From a virus: a DNA stretch of 38,257 nt. The notes under the pieces were generated by a model. It was not told the origin of the DNA. It worked only from the letters and a program-made list of their open reading frames with translations, and did not search any database. The position numbers were made by a program, and so were the translations under genes. Every line of letters begins with the position of its first letter. The stretch's first letter is position 1. Shown here piece after piece: positions 16,907 to 24,653 of this stretch. The DNA lies in IMG/VR virus record IMGVR_UViG_3300029893_000035, positions 299 to 38,555 of that record, one strand, 5' to 3'.

Positions 16907-17350
16907 ATGGCGCTCTGCACCATCCGTATTTATGATTCGGTCGGCGGCTCAGTTGTCGATCAAATTGATTTGGATTGGGTCCGCTGGCAGAATGGCAGCC
17001 CGGAGAAAACTCAAGCCGCCATTGCGCAGCCGTTAGAAAGCATGGGCGTTGACAATTCCCGCCTTCGTCACAACAGGAAGGATTACAAGCCTTTCAAGGC
17101 TACGGGGTGCCAATATTTAGCCACCTATCCCAATGCGGTGAGTGCTGCTGATAACCTTAGAGAATATGATGGGTATATTGTCACCATCGAATATACCGCA
17201 GACGGTGTTACATATACTGAGGGAATGTTCTATTACATGACCGATGCTATTTTCTCCCCACAACGCGAGGATAGCGTTGGCGGGGTATTGGGGGCTAAAG
17301 GTACGGTGTATTTTAGCGCAACACTCAAGGCAACCGGCGTCACTCTCTAA
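16907..17350 (+). CDS. tail-tip or distal tail protein, unknown
   Basis: This 147-aa beta-rich protein begins 3 nt after the tape-measure-like gene and precedes the large hub-like gene. It contains IDLDWVRWQNGSPEKTQ, YLATYPNAVSAADNL and a VTIEYTADGVTYTEGMFYYMTDA stretch. In siphophages the gene at this place usually codes for the distal tail ring. No family match is recognised, so the name rests on order. Confidence 0.4.
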   Translation: MALCTIRIYDSVGGSVVDQIDLDWVRWQNGSPEKTQAAIAQPLESMGVDNSRLRHNRKDYKPFKATGCQYLATYPNAVSAADNLREYDGYIVTIEYTADGVTYTEGMFYYMTDAIFSPQREDSVGGVLGAKGTVYFSATLKATGVTL

Positions 17351-17362
17351 TAAAGATAAACC

Positions 17363-19786
17363 ATGCCAACCGTTATCTCTATTGATCCGATCCGCCCTCC
17401 GAAATTCCGCGTCAAGTTTGCACCATCATTCGCCGGAACGATCATCACCCTTGGCGGTGGAAGCAAGATTTCCGAATCCGGCGCGGAGTGGGCTATTCTG
17501 AATGAGCCAGATATTGTCAAGGGTGGCAATTTTGCCGGTGTTGAATTGCTTGAAATTGAGCGGACATCCCTCCCTCAAGTCGGCAAAGCTTCGTTCCGAT
17601 ACGTATATGGTAAAACGGCGCTTTCGACCATCGCGCCTCCTACAACCATGATCGGTTATGAAGTGCTTTTGCAGCTTCAAGATTTTGAGGATAATTGGCA
17701 TACGGTGTTTTGGGGAACCGTTGATTATGAGGAAGATCGGATGTTGCCTGGACGGGAGAATACCCCGACCGGTGAAAAGATATTTTACTGCATTGATGGA
17801 TTTGCCCGCACGATGAAATGGCCGATGAATAGGCATTCGTTCGATCCACTAGATTCCGCACCTAGTGTTTTCGGGGATACCTATGGGCATCCGGGTTACA
17901 ATTATTATCTTGCTGCCGATGGACCTTTGCTTGGGAATAAGTCTGGTTATTCGTACACTGATCCTGAGGGGGTAGATATTCGCGCCCATATTTGGCAAGG
18001 TGCCTTCTCGACAAACGGGGATGTAAATAACCCATACCTTTGGACTGAATATGAAGCGGTGAATAATGCGTGCGCGTCAACCCGCGCCATCGGTGAACCT
18101 CTGTTCTCCCTGCGGGAAGGTTTCGCCAATTACAACAATAAGAGTCCGATTCCTGTTAATATTGATGAATCTGTTTTCAGTGTCGTTAGCCGCATTTGCA
18201 ACCGGTCACGCGGACTCGGAACGGTTGCGGTAAAATGGGCCGATCAACCAAACGGGCAGATTCGCGTGTGGCTAGGGGTTACTCCGCTAAACGATACGTC
18301 AATTGCCTTCACCTATATCAACGGCGACGGCGGGCAGGTTGACGGGGCTTCCGGATTTACCGATTTTGGAACCGGTAGGAGCCTCAGTTACAAGAATTCC
18401 GAAACTGATCCTCTCGACCTCACCGGGGACCATCGCAACCTAGATAATCTGTTTTTCCTCGGGACTCAGGAGGGGCAGCTTTACGATTACGTTGAAACGC
18501 ACGGTGAACATATTGAAATGGCTTTCACCGCTTCTCTTGAAGATTGTACGGACGGAATGGCCGGTATTTATACGGAGGCTAGTCAATTCGCTTGGGCTCC
18601 ACGGTGGAACACGGCAGAGCGTGATATATTTGAAGGGCTCGACGTTAGCCAGCGTGTCATGGATCGATACCGTCATATTTACCAAGCATTCGGGTTGCCG
18701 CGTAAGTGGCGCGGGGAAGCCAAGGACGGAAAGGGCGCGAACCCGCACCGCATCGATGTTCGATGCAAGGACGATGGTACGTTGTGGCAGCCGGAGCTAC
18801 TTAGTCTTTCCGATACTTCTCCGAATTCCTGTGAATTCCTTTCGTACCTTCCATTTTACGATGCATTCAAATATGACGTAACGTATCCGCCTAAGAGACT
18901 CGACAATAGCCCATCAAACGGCATGCCGAATCGTCGCCCGTGCCAAGTCTATTTGCGAGTTACTGAGGGGGCGTTAGATAGGTGGTTTCTGCCTGACGGT
19001 GCGCTGCCGTCAACTGTTGTTGATAAATTCCAATGGCCCGACCAATATGGCAATTTCTGTCCGACATTGAGCATTGGTCCGGATTACGTCTTTGCCGATT
19101 CACAGTATTTCCGCCAATATGGTCAACGTCTGTTTGCCGACGTTGCCAGGGACGCCACGCTTCCGGACGATAGGAAATTGAATGCGCAGCGTGACGTTAC
19201 AAAATTGGCATTTACGGTTGCCATAAAGCTGCCTTACCGCTTGTCGTTTGTGAGTGCGCCAGGGGTTGCGGATTTGAATGCCCGTCTTTCTCTATACCCT
19301 GCCGGGTATTTCAAGGATTGGAAAAAGGCCAAGCGCAAGCGCAGCATTTACGTTCCTAACGCTCATTTGTGGTGCGCCTCGGGCTCAACGATTTGGGACC
19401 TTCAACAAACGTTGAATGCAGACGCGGAGGAAGGTATGCTTGCGCTCCGCGCCCCCATGGGTGCGACGGCAACCGGTATTGCGGTGATTCGTGATGACCG
19501 CATGCGCGTTCAATTCTTTCATCAGATTGCCTCTTATTGGTATCTCAACCTCCGCAAGCGTCTGCGCTTCGGGCAGGCATATTGCGGACTCATTCCGTTC
19601 CAAAAGGACGTTGGCGGAACCCCGACAACGGATTACCCCGTTCAAATCAATGACCATATTGAATTGGCACAAATCAACGGTGCGGAGCAAACCATAAGCA
19701 CCAATTGTACGTCCGTCAAATACAACCATCAGACCCAAACAACCGTTTGGGAAACTGATTACTTTGACTTGGAGTTTAGACTGTGA
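17363..19786 (+). CDS. large tail-tip (hub-like) protein
   Basis: At 807 aa this is the largest tail protein of the window. It starts with beta strands (PPKFRVKFAPSFAGTIITLGGGSKI), contains an IERTSLPQVGKASFRYVYG motif, and its first 150 residues (ELLEIERTSLPQ...VFWGTVDYEEDR) describe a quantity measured against an axis, as in tail hub domains that ring the tail tip. The rest is a mix of aromatic-rich beta domains. It probably forms the base of the tail and carries the fibres. No lysozyme or peptidase motif was seen in it. Confidence 0.5.
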   Translation: MPTVISIDPIRPPKFRVKFAPSFAGTIITLGGGSKISESGAEWAILNEPDIVKGGNFAGVELLEIERTSLPQVGKASFRYVYGKTALSTIAPPTTMIGYEVLLQLQDFEDNWHTVFWGTVDYEEDRMLPGRENTPTGEKIFYCIDGFARTMKWPMNRHSFDPLDSAPSVFGDTYGHPGYNYYLAADGPLLGNKSGYSYTDPEGVDIRAHIWQGAFSTNGDVNNPYLWTEYEAVNNACASTRAIGEPLFSLREGFANYNNKSPIPVNIDESVFSVVSRICNRSRGLGTVAVKWADQPNGQIRVWLGVTPLNDTSIAFTYINGDGGQVDGASGFTDFGTGRSLSYKNSETDPLDLTGDHRNLDNLFFLGTQEGQLYDYVETHGEHIEMAFTASLEDCTDGMAGIYTEASQFAWAPRWNTAERDIFEGLDVSQRVMDRYRHIYQAFGLPRKWRGEAKDGKGANPHRIDVRCKDDGTLWQPELLSLSDTSPNSCEFLSYLPFYDAFKYDVTYPPKRLDNSPSNGMPNRRPCQVYLRVTEGALDRWFLPDGALPSTVVDKFQWPDQYGNFCPTLSIGPDYVFADSQYFRQYGQRLFADVARDATLPDDRKLNAQRDVTKLAFTVAIKLPYRLSFVSAPGVADLNARLSLYPAGYFKDWKKAKRKRSIYVPNAHLWCASGSTIWDLQQTLNADAEEGMLALRAPMGATATGIAVIRDDRMRVQFFHQIASYWYLNLRKRLRFGQAYCGLIPFQKDVGGTPTTDYPVQINDHIELAQINGAEQTISTNCTSVKYNHQTQTTVWETDYFDLEFRL

Positions 19787-20238
19787 ATCACGAAATAGCG
19801 ACCCTACAACGGGATATTCAGCGGCTCAAGCAAGACATGGCCTTGCGGCCAATTCGCGTACCTACTCGCGGAGGGGCGGTATCCCTGCCTTCCAGAATTC
19901 GCATAGGGAGAGGGAATTCCGTTTATATCGCTGGTGCGTTTGCTGTATATGGGAGTAAGCCCGGTCAAAATCCTACCTCTGTTTCGGCCGGAATGTGGAA
20001 CAGTGGCACCAAGCAATGGATACCGGCGGACGCGACGTGGGACGACGGCATCTGTTATGGGTATTTGGATAACGGAGAGGTTGTCGCTGTGGCTCAAAAG
20101 TTTAACAGTCTTAGTGGAAAAATTATTGATCCCGGAGCGTTAATAGAGGGAGCTTTAATCTATTCCGCCTCAACCACTAGTTACACCTTTCCCGGTCCGG
20201 GGGATACGGTAACGATCTACTTGGTGGATGAATTCTAA
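19783..20238 (+). CDS. small tail protein with N-terminal helix
   Basis: The 151-aa product starts at a GTG that overlaps the previous stop (GTGA). A short coiled-coil-like helix (HEIATLQRDIQRLKQDM) leads into a Gly-rich beta domain (SVYIAGAFAVYGSK, WDDGICYGYLDNGEVVAVAQK), the build of small tail-tip or fibre adaptor proteins. It is followed by a TAATG junction to the next structural gene. Role unknown. Confidence 0.5.
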   Translation: MNHEIATLQRDIQRLKQDMALRPIRVPTRGGAVSLPSRIRIGRGNSVYIAGAFAVYGSKPGQNPTSVSAGMWNSGTKQWIPADATWDDGICYGYLDNGEVVAVAQKFNSLSGKIIDPGALIEGALIYSASTTSYTFPGPGDTVTIYLVDEF

Positions 20239-21479
20239 TGCCCACTATCAGCCTAACAAAGACAAACGATACAATCCCTCTTGTTTTTGGCGGATTCGAT
20301 TACGAATACTATTTGCCACGTGATCTATACACTGGCGTATTTACGGATACTGGCATGAAAGGAAATGTGACCCATCGTCAAAATTACTGGCAAACAGTCG
20401 CGACCCCGTTTACTCGCGTAAATAACGGGAAGCCATCTGCTTTATTGAGGGGCGGACGGGACTGCGCTCCGGGACCCTCATCCCCTCAATACGCACAACC
20501 TATATCTGTGGCATGGGGGCTTGATGACCCTAACGTTTTCGATGGATGGTATGACTCATATTCTTCAAGCAGTAGTGGTGATTTTGTCGTGCAATGTCGG
20601 TGGTGTGATTTTGATGATTTGCAGCTTGTAACTGACATTTCGTCCTTTATGAGCCATGCAACGGTAAAATATATCCAAATAGACGGACTAAAGTATTTCA
20701 ATAACGGAAGCACCTATCAGAGTGCGCGACCGACGCATGCATACCCGATAATTGGGGACATCCCAGATTGGTATTTTTCAGCCCCGACACATATGGCCGG
20801 GGAACGTCGGAGACTTGCCCCGTTTGTCCCATGCGAACCTGCCGATGACTGGTACGTAAATCCTAACGATCCAACGACACCGCAAACCGCGAGGTATATT
20901 GATGGCGAGCTATGCACTCCAGCCTTCCCGCAACAATTCTCGGCGCTTCCTGTCCCGTACATTTCCTCGGGGAGCCAGAGTGTATTTCTAGGATCAATGG
21001 GCTGGATTAATGACGGGGAATCGGAGTATTACCGCATTGAGCGGACACAGGAGTATAGTCCCCTAAGTGGGTTTTATTGGAGAGTGAGCGCATTCCCCTT
21101 CATGTCGTTCCATCGTGGGATATTGCCTAATGTCAATCTTAGGCTCTATGGAAATGGGTATTTTTCAACCCCTGGCACCATCCGGATACGTGCTACATGC
21201 TACCCTAGTGGGACGGACGTAATCCTTTGGAGTGAATCCGTCAATGAGGTTCCGCTTGATTTCTATAGACCGAATGTTGCGCTATCGGTTCTTGGAATTC
21301 CTGTTGAGACTGTTCAAATTCGTCTTATGGCGGAAGCAATAGACGATGGAACCGGAAGCATAGACACCTTAGACATTGCCGTTTGCCAGCCAATTGAAAT
21401 GTATGGGGTGAATCCCGTACAGACAACCGATTGGCCTGAGGTTGTTCCCGGATTTGTCAGAAAAGTAGCAGTCGCCTAA
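20238..21479 (+). CDS. tail-tip accessory protein, unknown
   Basis: The 413-aa protein starts at a TAATG junction and closes the rightward structural operon. It is aromatic- and Pro-rich with beta-type stretches (RIERTQEYSPLSGFYWRVSAFPFMSFH, GTIRIRATCYPSGTDVILW) and could be a receptor-binding or tip accessory protein. Its stop overlaps by 3 nt the stop of the leftward gene on the other strand. No lytic or enzymatic motif was recognised. Confidence 0.5.
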   Translation: MPTISLTKTNDTIPLVFGGFDYEYYLPRDLYTGVFTDTGMKGNVTHRQNYWQTVATPFTRVNNGKPSALLRGGRDCAPGPSSPQYAQPISVAWGLDDPNVFDGWYDSYSSSSSGDFVVQCRWCDFDDLQLVTDISSFMSHATVKYIQIDGLKYFNNGSTYQSARPTHAYPIIGDIPDWYFSAPTHMAGERRRLAPFVPCEPADDWYVNPNDPTTPQTARYIDGELCTPAFPQQFSALPVPYISSGSQSVFLGSMGWINDGESEYYRIERTQEYSPLSGFYWRVSAFPFMSFHRGILPNVNLRLYGNGYFSTPGTIRIRATCYPSGTDVILWSESVNEVPLDFYRPNVALSVLGIPVETVQIRLMAEAIDDGTGSIDTLDIAVCQPIEMYGVNPVQTTDWPEVVPGFVRKVAVA

Positions 21480-21709
21480 CCCGCGTTTTCATCGACTATG
21501 TAGCGAATTTCATAGGCTCTGAAAACTAATTTAGATCGTTGACTTAATGTTGCCCCGATAAGGCGGACGGTCGCGCCCCGTACGTCCGCCCCTCTCATAA
21601 TCGCATAAAGCAATATCTCAACCCCGAAATCCCGCTTAGTCGCGTCTTCGCTTTGCCCCGATATATCGAATTCCTCACCATCTAGGGTGAGGATATGTGC
21701 GCGGATCAT
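21476..21709 (-). CDS. small protein at the end of the leftward operon, unknown
   Basis: The 77-aa protein (MIRAHILTLDGEEFDISGQ...) begins within the stop of the upstream 52-aa gene (TAATG). It ends in a TAG that overlaps, on the opposite strand, the TAA of the structural operon. The IRAHILTLDGEEFDI start suggests a small beta fold. No family is recognised. Confidence 0.55.
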   Translation of the reverse strand: MIRAHILTLDGEEFDISGQSEDATKRDFGVEILLYAIMRGADVRGATVRLIGATLSQRSKLVFRAYEIRYIVDENAG

Positions 21710-21867
21710 TACTTGTCCTTGGGCTTGGAACCGCCCTTGTCCTTCTCCATGACCTTGCGGAGCATGGTGTTTTGCTGGCGAAGGTCGCCAATGTATTGCG
21801 CGATTTCAACGGGGACGTTGAAAGTCCTAGTCTTTCCGTTGATTTCGATTTCAAGATTTACGTTCAC
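21709..21867 (-). CDS. 52-aa protein, unknown
   Basis: A GTG start at 21867 overlaps the dNMP kinase stop (GTGA) and has AAGGGA 9 nt upstream inside the kinase gene. The product (MNVNLEIEINGKTRTFNVPVEIAQYIGDL...) has two beta strands, a helix, and a basic KDKGGSKPKDK end. The stop overlaps the next start (TAATG). Coupling on both sides and codon regularity make it a real small gene. Function unknown. Confidence 0.65.
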   Translation of the reverse strand: MNVNLEIEINGKTRTFNVPVEIAQYIGDLRQQNTMLRKVMEKDKGGSKPKDK

Positions 21868-22451
21868 GGCTTGTCCCTTTCTACGGACATGGTTTGGTCG
21901 ATTTGGTCGAGTAGGTCTTGCATCGTTTCGTCATTCATAAAACAATGGTCGAAATACCCATATGGCACGTTCATGCTTTCACTTGCGTGCGTAGATTTAT
22001 ATTTTTCAACGGCAACCTTGCGACCGATTGCCCACATTTCCCCGCCAAGCGTATCAACGCAATTGAATTCGTTTTGGAATCGAACATCCTCAACGACAAC
22101 GCGAGCCCCTGTTTTGAAATAATTTTGAACCTTCAATTTCCAAATCTTTATCCACAATTCTTGATGAATGAGGTTCCTGCCCCATTCTGTCCCTATTGTT
22201 TGGTAGAGTTTGCGGAGGGTGAGTCCGGGGAATTCCGGGTGTATCTCCCCGGTCTTATCTCCGTTCTCAAGCGTGTGAATCTGACTCGGGTTGAGTCCCA
22301 TATCCCCCAGCATCGGACGTATCATCGATTTGAGGGTTTCGGCAAACGGAACGCGGATATAGCCGTATCGCTGCCACAAGTGACGGGCTACGGTTGATTT
22401 TCCGCATTGCGGGGCCGGGGAATAGAGTCCGACAAGGGCAGGGAGTGGCAT
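21864..22451 (-). CDS. deoxynucleoside monophosphate kinase
   Basis: The 195-aa protein has a P-loop (SPAPQCGKSTVARHL, residues about 11-25; the first Gly of the usual GxxxxGK is replaced), a GTEWGRNLIHQELWI segment typical of phage dNMP kinases, and VVVEDVRFQNEFN as the Walker B-like part. It would phosphorylate dNMPs, including those released from host DNA, to feed phage replication. AAGGATG lies 7 nt before the ATG. It sits downstream of the SNF2 helicase in the replication operon. Confidence 0.85.
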   Translation of the reverse strand: MPLPALVGLYSPAPQCGKSTVARHLWQRYGYIRVPFAETLKSMIRPMLGDMGLNPSQIHTLENGDKTGEIHPEFPGLTLRKLYQTIGTEWGRNLIHQELWIKIWKLKVQNYFKTGARVVVEDVRFQNEFNCVDTLGGEMWAIGRKVAVEKYKSTHASESMNVPYGYFDHCFMNDETMQDLLDQIDQTMSVERDKP

Positions 22452-22461
22452 TGGGGCATCC

Positions 22462-23841
22462 TTATGCTATGGTATATTTTGCAAGGGCTTTTCGTAGCGA
22501 TTGCTGGTTGAATTCTTTATCTGCCAAAACGTCATCCACCAAGGTTTCAACCGTGTCTTGAACGATCATCCGATAAATAAGCACCGGTTTTGTCTGACCC
22601 ATGCGATACAACCGGCCATTGGTCTGCCGGTAATAGTCGTTATGCCAAGGGATCGTGAGCCATACAAGAATGCGCCCACCATGCTGTAAATTGATACCGT
22701 GACCTACGCTTCCGGGGTGAATAAAGAGAAGTGGGATTTTCCCTTTATTCCAATCTTCAATTATCCTGGCGGCTTCCTTGTCGTAGGTATCGGGGCCAAG
22801 GATCGGCACCCCTGGGAATTCGTTTTTGATTGTGGCATGTTCATGCTTGTACCAATACGCCACCATAACCGGCTCGTCTATATCTTCAATGAATTCCTTG
22901 AGTGTGTCCATTTTCTCACTGTGAACGATGCGGGTATCTCCGTTGCTGTCGTAGACCGCACCGCTTGCGATTTGTCGGCACTTCTCCGTTGCCACTCCAG
23001 CATTGCCGCCGACCACATACCCGCTATCAATCTTTATCACCATGTCCTTTTCAAATTCATCGTATATCTTCATTGCCGATTTTGGCATGATAATTGGAAT
23101 CGTATGTTCAAGCATGCGCGGCAATTCAAGGTAATCCTCTGCCCGGATCGTATAGGTGATATCCGCAATAAGCTTTTCTATTTCCTCTTGCGCCCAATCT
23201 TTCGGCTTTATATCGTAATGGTTGTATGGGTTGATTTCCAAATACCTGTCGCGGAAATGCGTAACAAACTTCATCAGACGTTGCCCGCCGTCGAGCAAGC
23301 GATATTGTGACCAAAGGTCTTGCAACCGCTCAGGGCTCGGAGTGCCTGTCAATTCCACGATGCGGCGGAATCGGTTGGAGTCGGCAAGGGGCTTCAATTC
23401 CTTGAACCGCTTGGAGGCTGGGCTTTTCAATTTGCTGGATTCGTCAAGCACCAGCATGTCAAATGGCAATTGCCGCTTGGCTTGTATCTCCGACCGGACC
23501 CACTCAACCCACCATGGCAGCCAATCATAATTGAGGATGTAGAAGTCTGAGCGGAGGCGTAATTGTTGGATGCGCTCCGCTTCCGACCCACGCACAACAA
23601 TATGGCGCAGCTTGCGGAATTCGTCCCACTTCCGCAATTCATCCGGCCAAGCCACCGTCGCCACCTTGAGCGGAGCGAACACCATAACCCCGCGAATATC
23701 GAAATTGTCGAGCAATTCTTTACAAGCCGCAATGGTCGTAGCGGTCTTTCCCGTTCCGATATCCATATGCAGAGCGCACCGCTTATGCTTCTCGACAAAT
23801 CGGCATCCTGTCTTTTGATAATTATGCAACGCCAATTTCAT
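22462..23841 (-). CDS. SNF2-family DNA helicase / translocase
   Basis: Helicase motifs appear in order: a Q-like start (LHNYQKTGCRF), Walker A MDIGTGKTATT (residues about 26-36), LVLDESSKLK as Walker B (131-139), ELTGTPSPE (163-171) and, near the end, QTNGRLYRMGQTKPV as motif VI. The ATG at 23841 was chosen because it overlaps the VRR-NUC stop (ATGA) and has ACGGAGT upstream; a TTG at 23862 is less likely. The 459-aa size fits phage SNF2 proteins paired with VRR-NUC genes. It probably remodels DNA during replication or recombination. Confidence 0.92.
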   Translation of the reverse strand: MKLALHNYQKTGCRFVEKHKRCALHMDIGTGKTATTIAACKELLDNFDIRGVMVFAPLKVATVAWPDELRKWDEFRKLRHIVVRGSEAERIQQLRLRSDFYILNYDWLPWWVEWVRSEIQAKRQLPFDMLVLDESSKLKSPASKRFKELKPLADSNRFRRIVELTGTPSPERLQDLWSQYRLLDGGQRLMKFVTHFRDRYLEINPYNHYDIKPKDWAQEEIEKLIADITYTIRAEDYLELPRMLEHTIPIIMPKSAMKIYDEFEKDMVIKIDSGYVVGGNAGVATEKCRQIASGAVYDSNGDTRIVHSEKMDTLKEFIEDIDEPVMVAYWYKHEHATIKNEFPGVPILGPDTYDKEAARIIEDWNKGKIPLLFIHPGSVGHGINLQHGGRILVWLTIPWHNDYYRQTNGRLYRMGQTKPVLIYRMIVQDTVETLVDDVLADKEFNQQSLRKALAKYTIA

Positions 23842-24107
23842 AGATACTCCGTCACAAACCAATCAACGTCGCCCTTATTCCACAACGTAAATACCTCGGC
23901 TCCGCATTCCTTCATGCGGGTCTGCATCAATTTCTGAACCTTGCTTACGTTGCCTTCGTCCCGCTTCAATTCGATGAAATACACCTTACCTTTGTGGATG
24001 ACAACCCGATCCGGAACCCCGTTGAGAGAGCTACGGAATTTGAGGCACATGCCGCCGCACTCGGCAACACGGGCATTCAAATGCCGTTCAATGGTTTTTT
24101 CTAGCAT
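23838..24107 (-). CDS. VRR-NUC domain nuclease
   Basis: The 89-aa protein is a minimal VRR-NUC nuclease: N-terminal EKTIERHL, GVPDRVVI with Asp33, and KVYFIELKRDEG with Glu46 and Lys48, the PD-(D/E)XK active-site pattern, then a QKLMQTRMKECGAEV helix. Stand-alone phage VRR-NUC proteins act as structure-specific nucleases, for example on branched DNA. It is coupled to the SNF2 gene by a 4-nt overlap and to the gene before it by a 20-nt overlap. Confidence 0.9.
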   Translation of the reverse strand: MLEKTIERHLNARVAECGGMCLKFRSSLNGVPDRVVIHKGKVYFIELKRDEGNVSKVQKLMQTRMKECGAEVFTLWNKGDVDWFVTEYL

Positions 24108-24381
24108 ACCGTACCGTTATCTTGGTAATCTCAGCAAGCAAGAGGCTGCGCCGGATGGCACATATACGGGTCGCCGCACGGTCGATGATATCCCGGCGTA
24201 CCCCCTTCTCCCGGTTCAATTCCCGATAGATAATATATGTGCAGTCGGCTTCGTCCAGCTTGCCAACGTGTCCACCGAATTTCGCCCAATTGGAGGAAAT
24301 GCGGTCGAGGAATTCTTTACGTTCCTTAGGCGGATTATCGATGGCTCGCAATAGCCATTCTGGAAGGTCGCTTAGACGCAC
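24088..24381 (-). CDS. 97-aa protein of the replication operon, unknown
   Basis: The protein is helical and basic at its end (RLSDLPEWLLRAIDNPPKERKEF, CTYIIYRELNREKGVRRDIID, ITVRYARKNH). It overlaps its upstream neighbour by 10 nt and the VRR-NUC gene by 20 nt. It might be a small partner of the nuclease or polymerase, but no family is recognised. Confidence 0.55.
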   Translation of the reverse strand: MRLSDLPEWLLRAIDNPPKERKEFLDRISSNWAKFGGHVGKLDEADCTYIIYRELNREKGVRRDIIDRAATRICAIRRSLLLAEITKITVRYARKNH

Positions 24382-24653
24382 GGCAGATGCCCAAGGGTGT
24401 TGATAGCCTCCCTAGCAATATCGTCCGCATCCTCGCCTTCCTTGCATTGGCAAATCCTGCCAAGCTGCGCCATCAGTAGGACGCTTACGCTAGTGCGGGT
24501 GCTAACCTCCGGGTCAGGAAGGGAAATAATATGAGCATCCTTCAAAGCGTTAGCGATGACTGTTGCCGCCATGCGTGCGGTATCTACGTCCGCTCCCTGG
24601 CTCTGGACGATCATAGTTGTTATGATCGCTACAGTGTCGGTGTATTTGCTCAT
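24372..24653 (-). CDS. 93-aa protein after the polymerase gene, unknown
   Basis: This mostly helical protein (YTDTVAIITTMIVQSQGADVDTARMAATVIANALKD) starts at an ATG overlapping the polymerase stop (ATGA). It has two Cys close to each other (ICQCKEG) and an acidic stretch. It lies between the polymerase and nuclease genes, so it may be a replication accessory factor; this is from position only. Confidence 0.55.
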   Translation of the reverse strand: MSKYTDTVAIITTMIVQSQGADVDTARMAATVIANALKDAHIISLPDPEVSTRTSVSVLLMAQLGRICQCKEGEDADDIAREAINTLGHLPCV

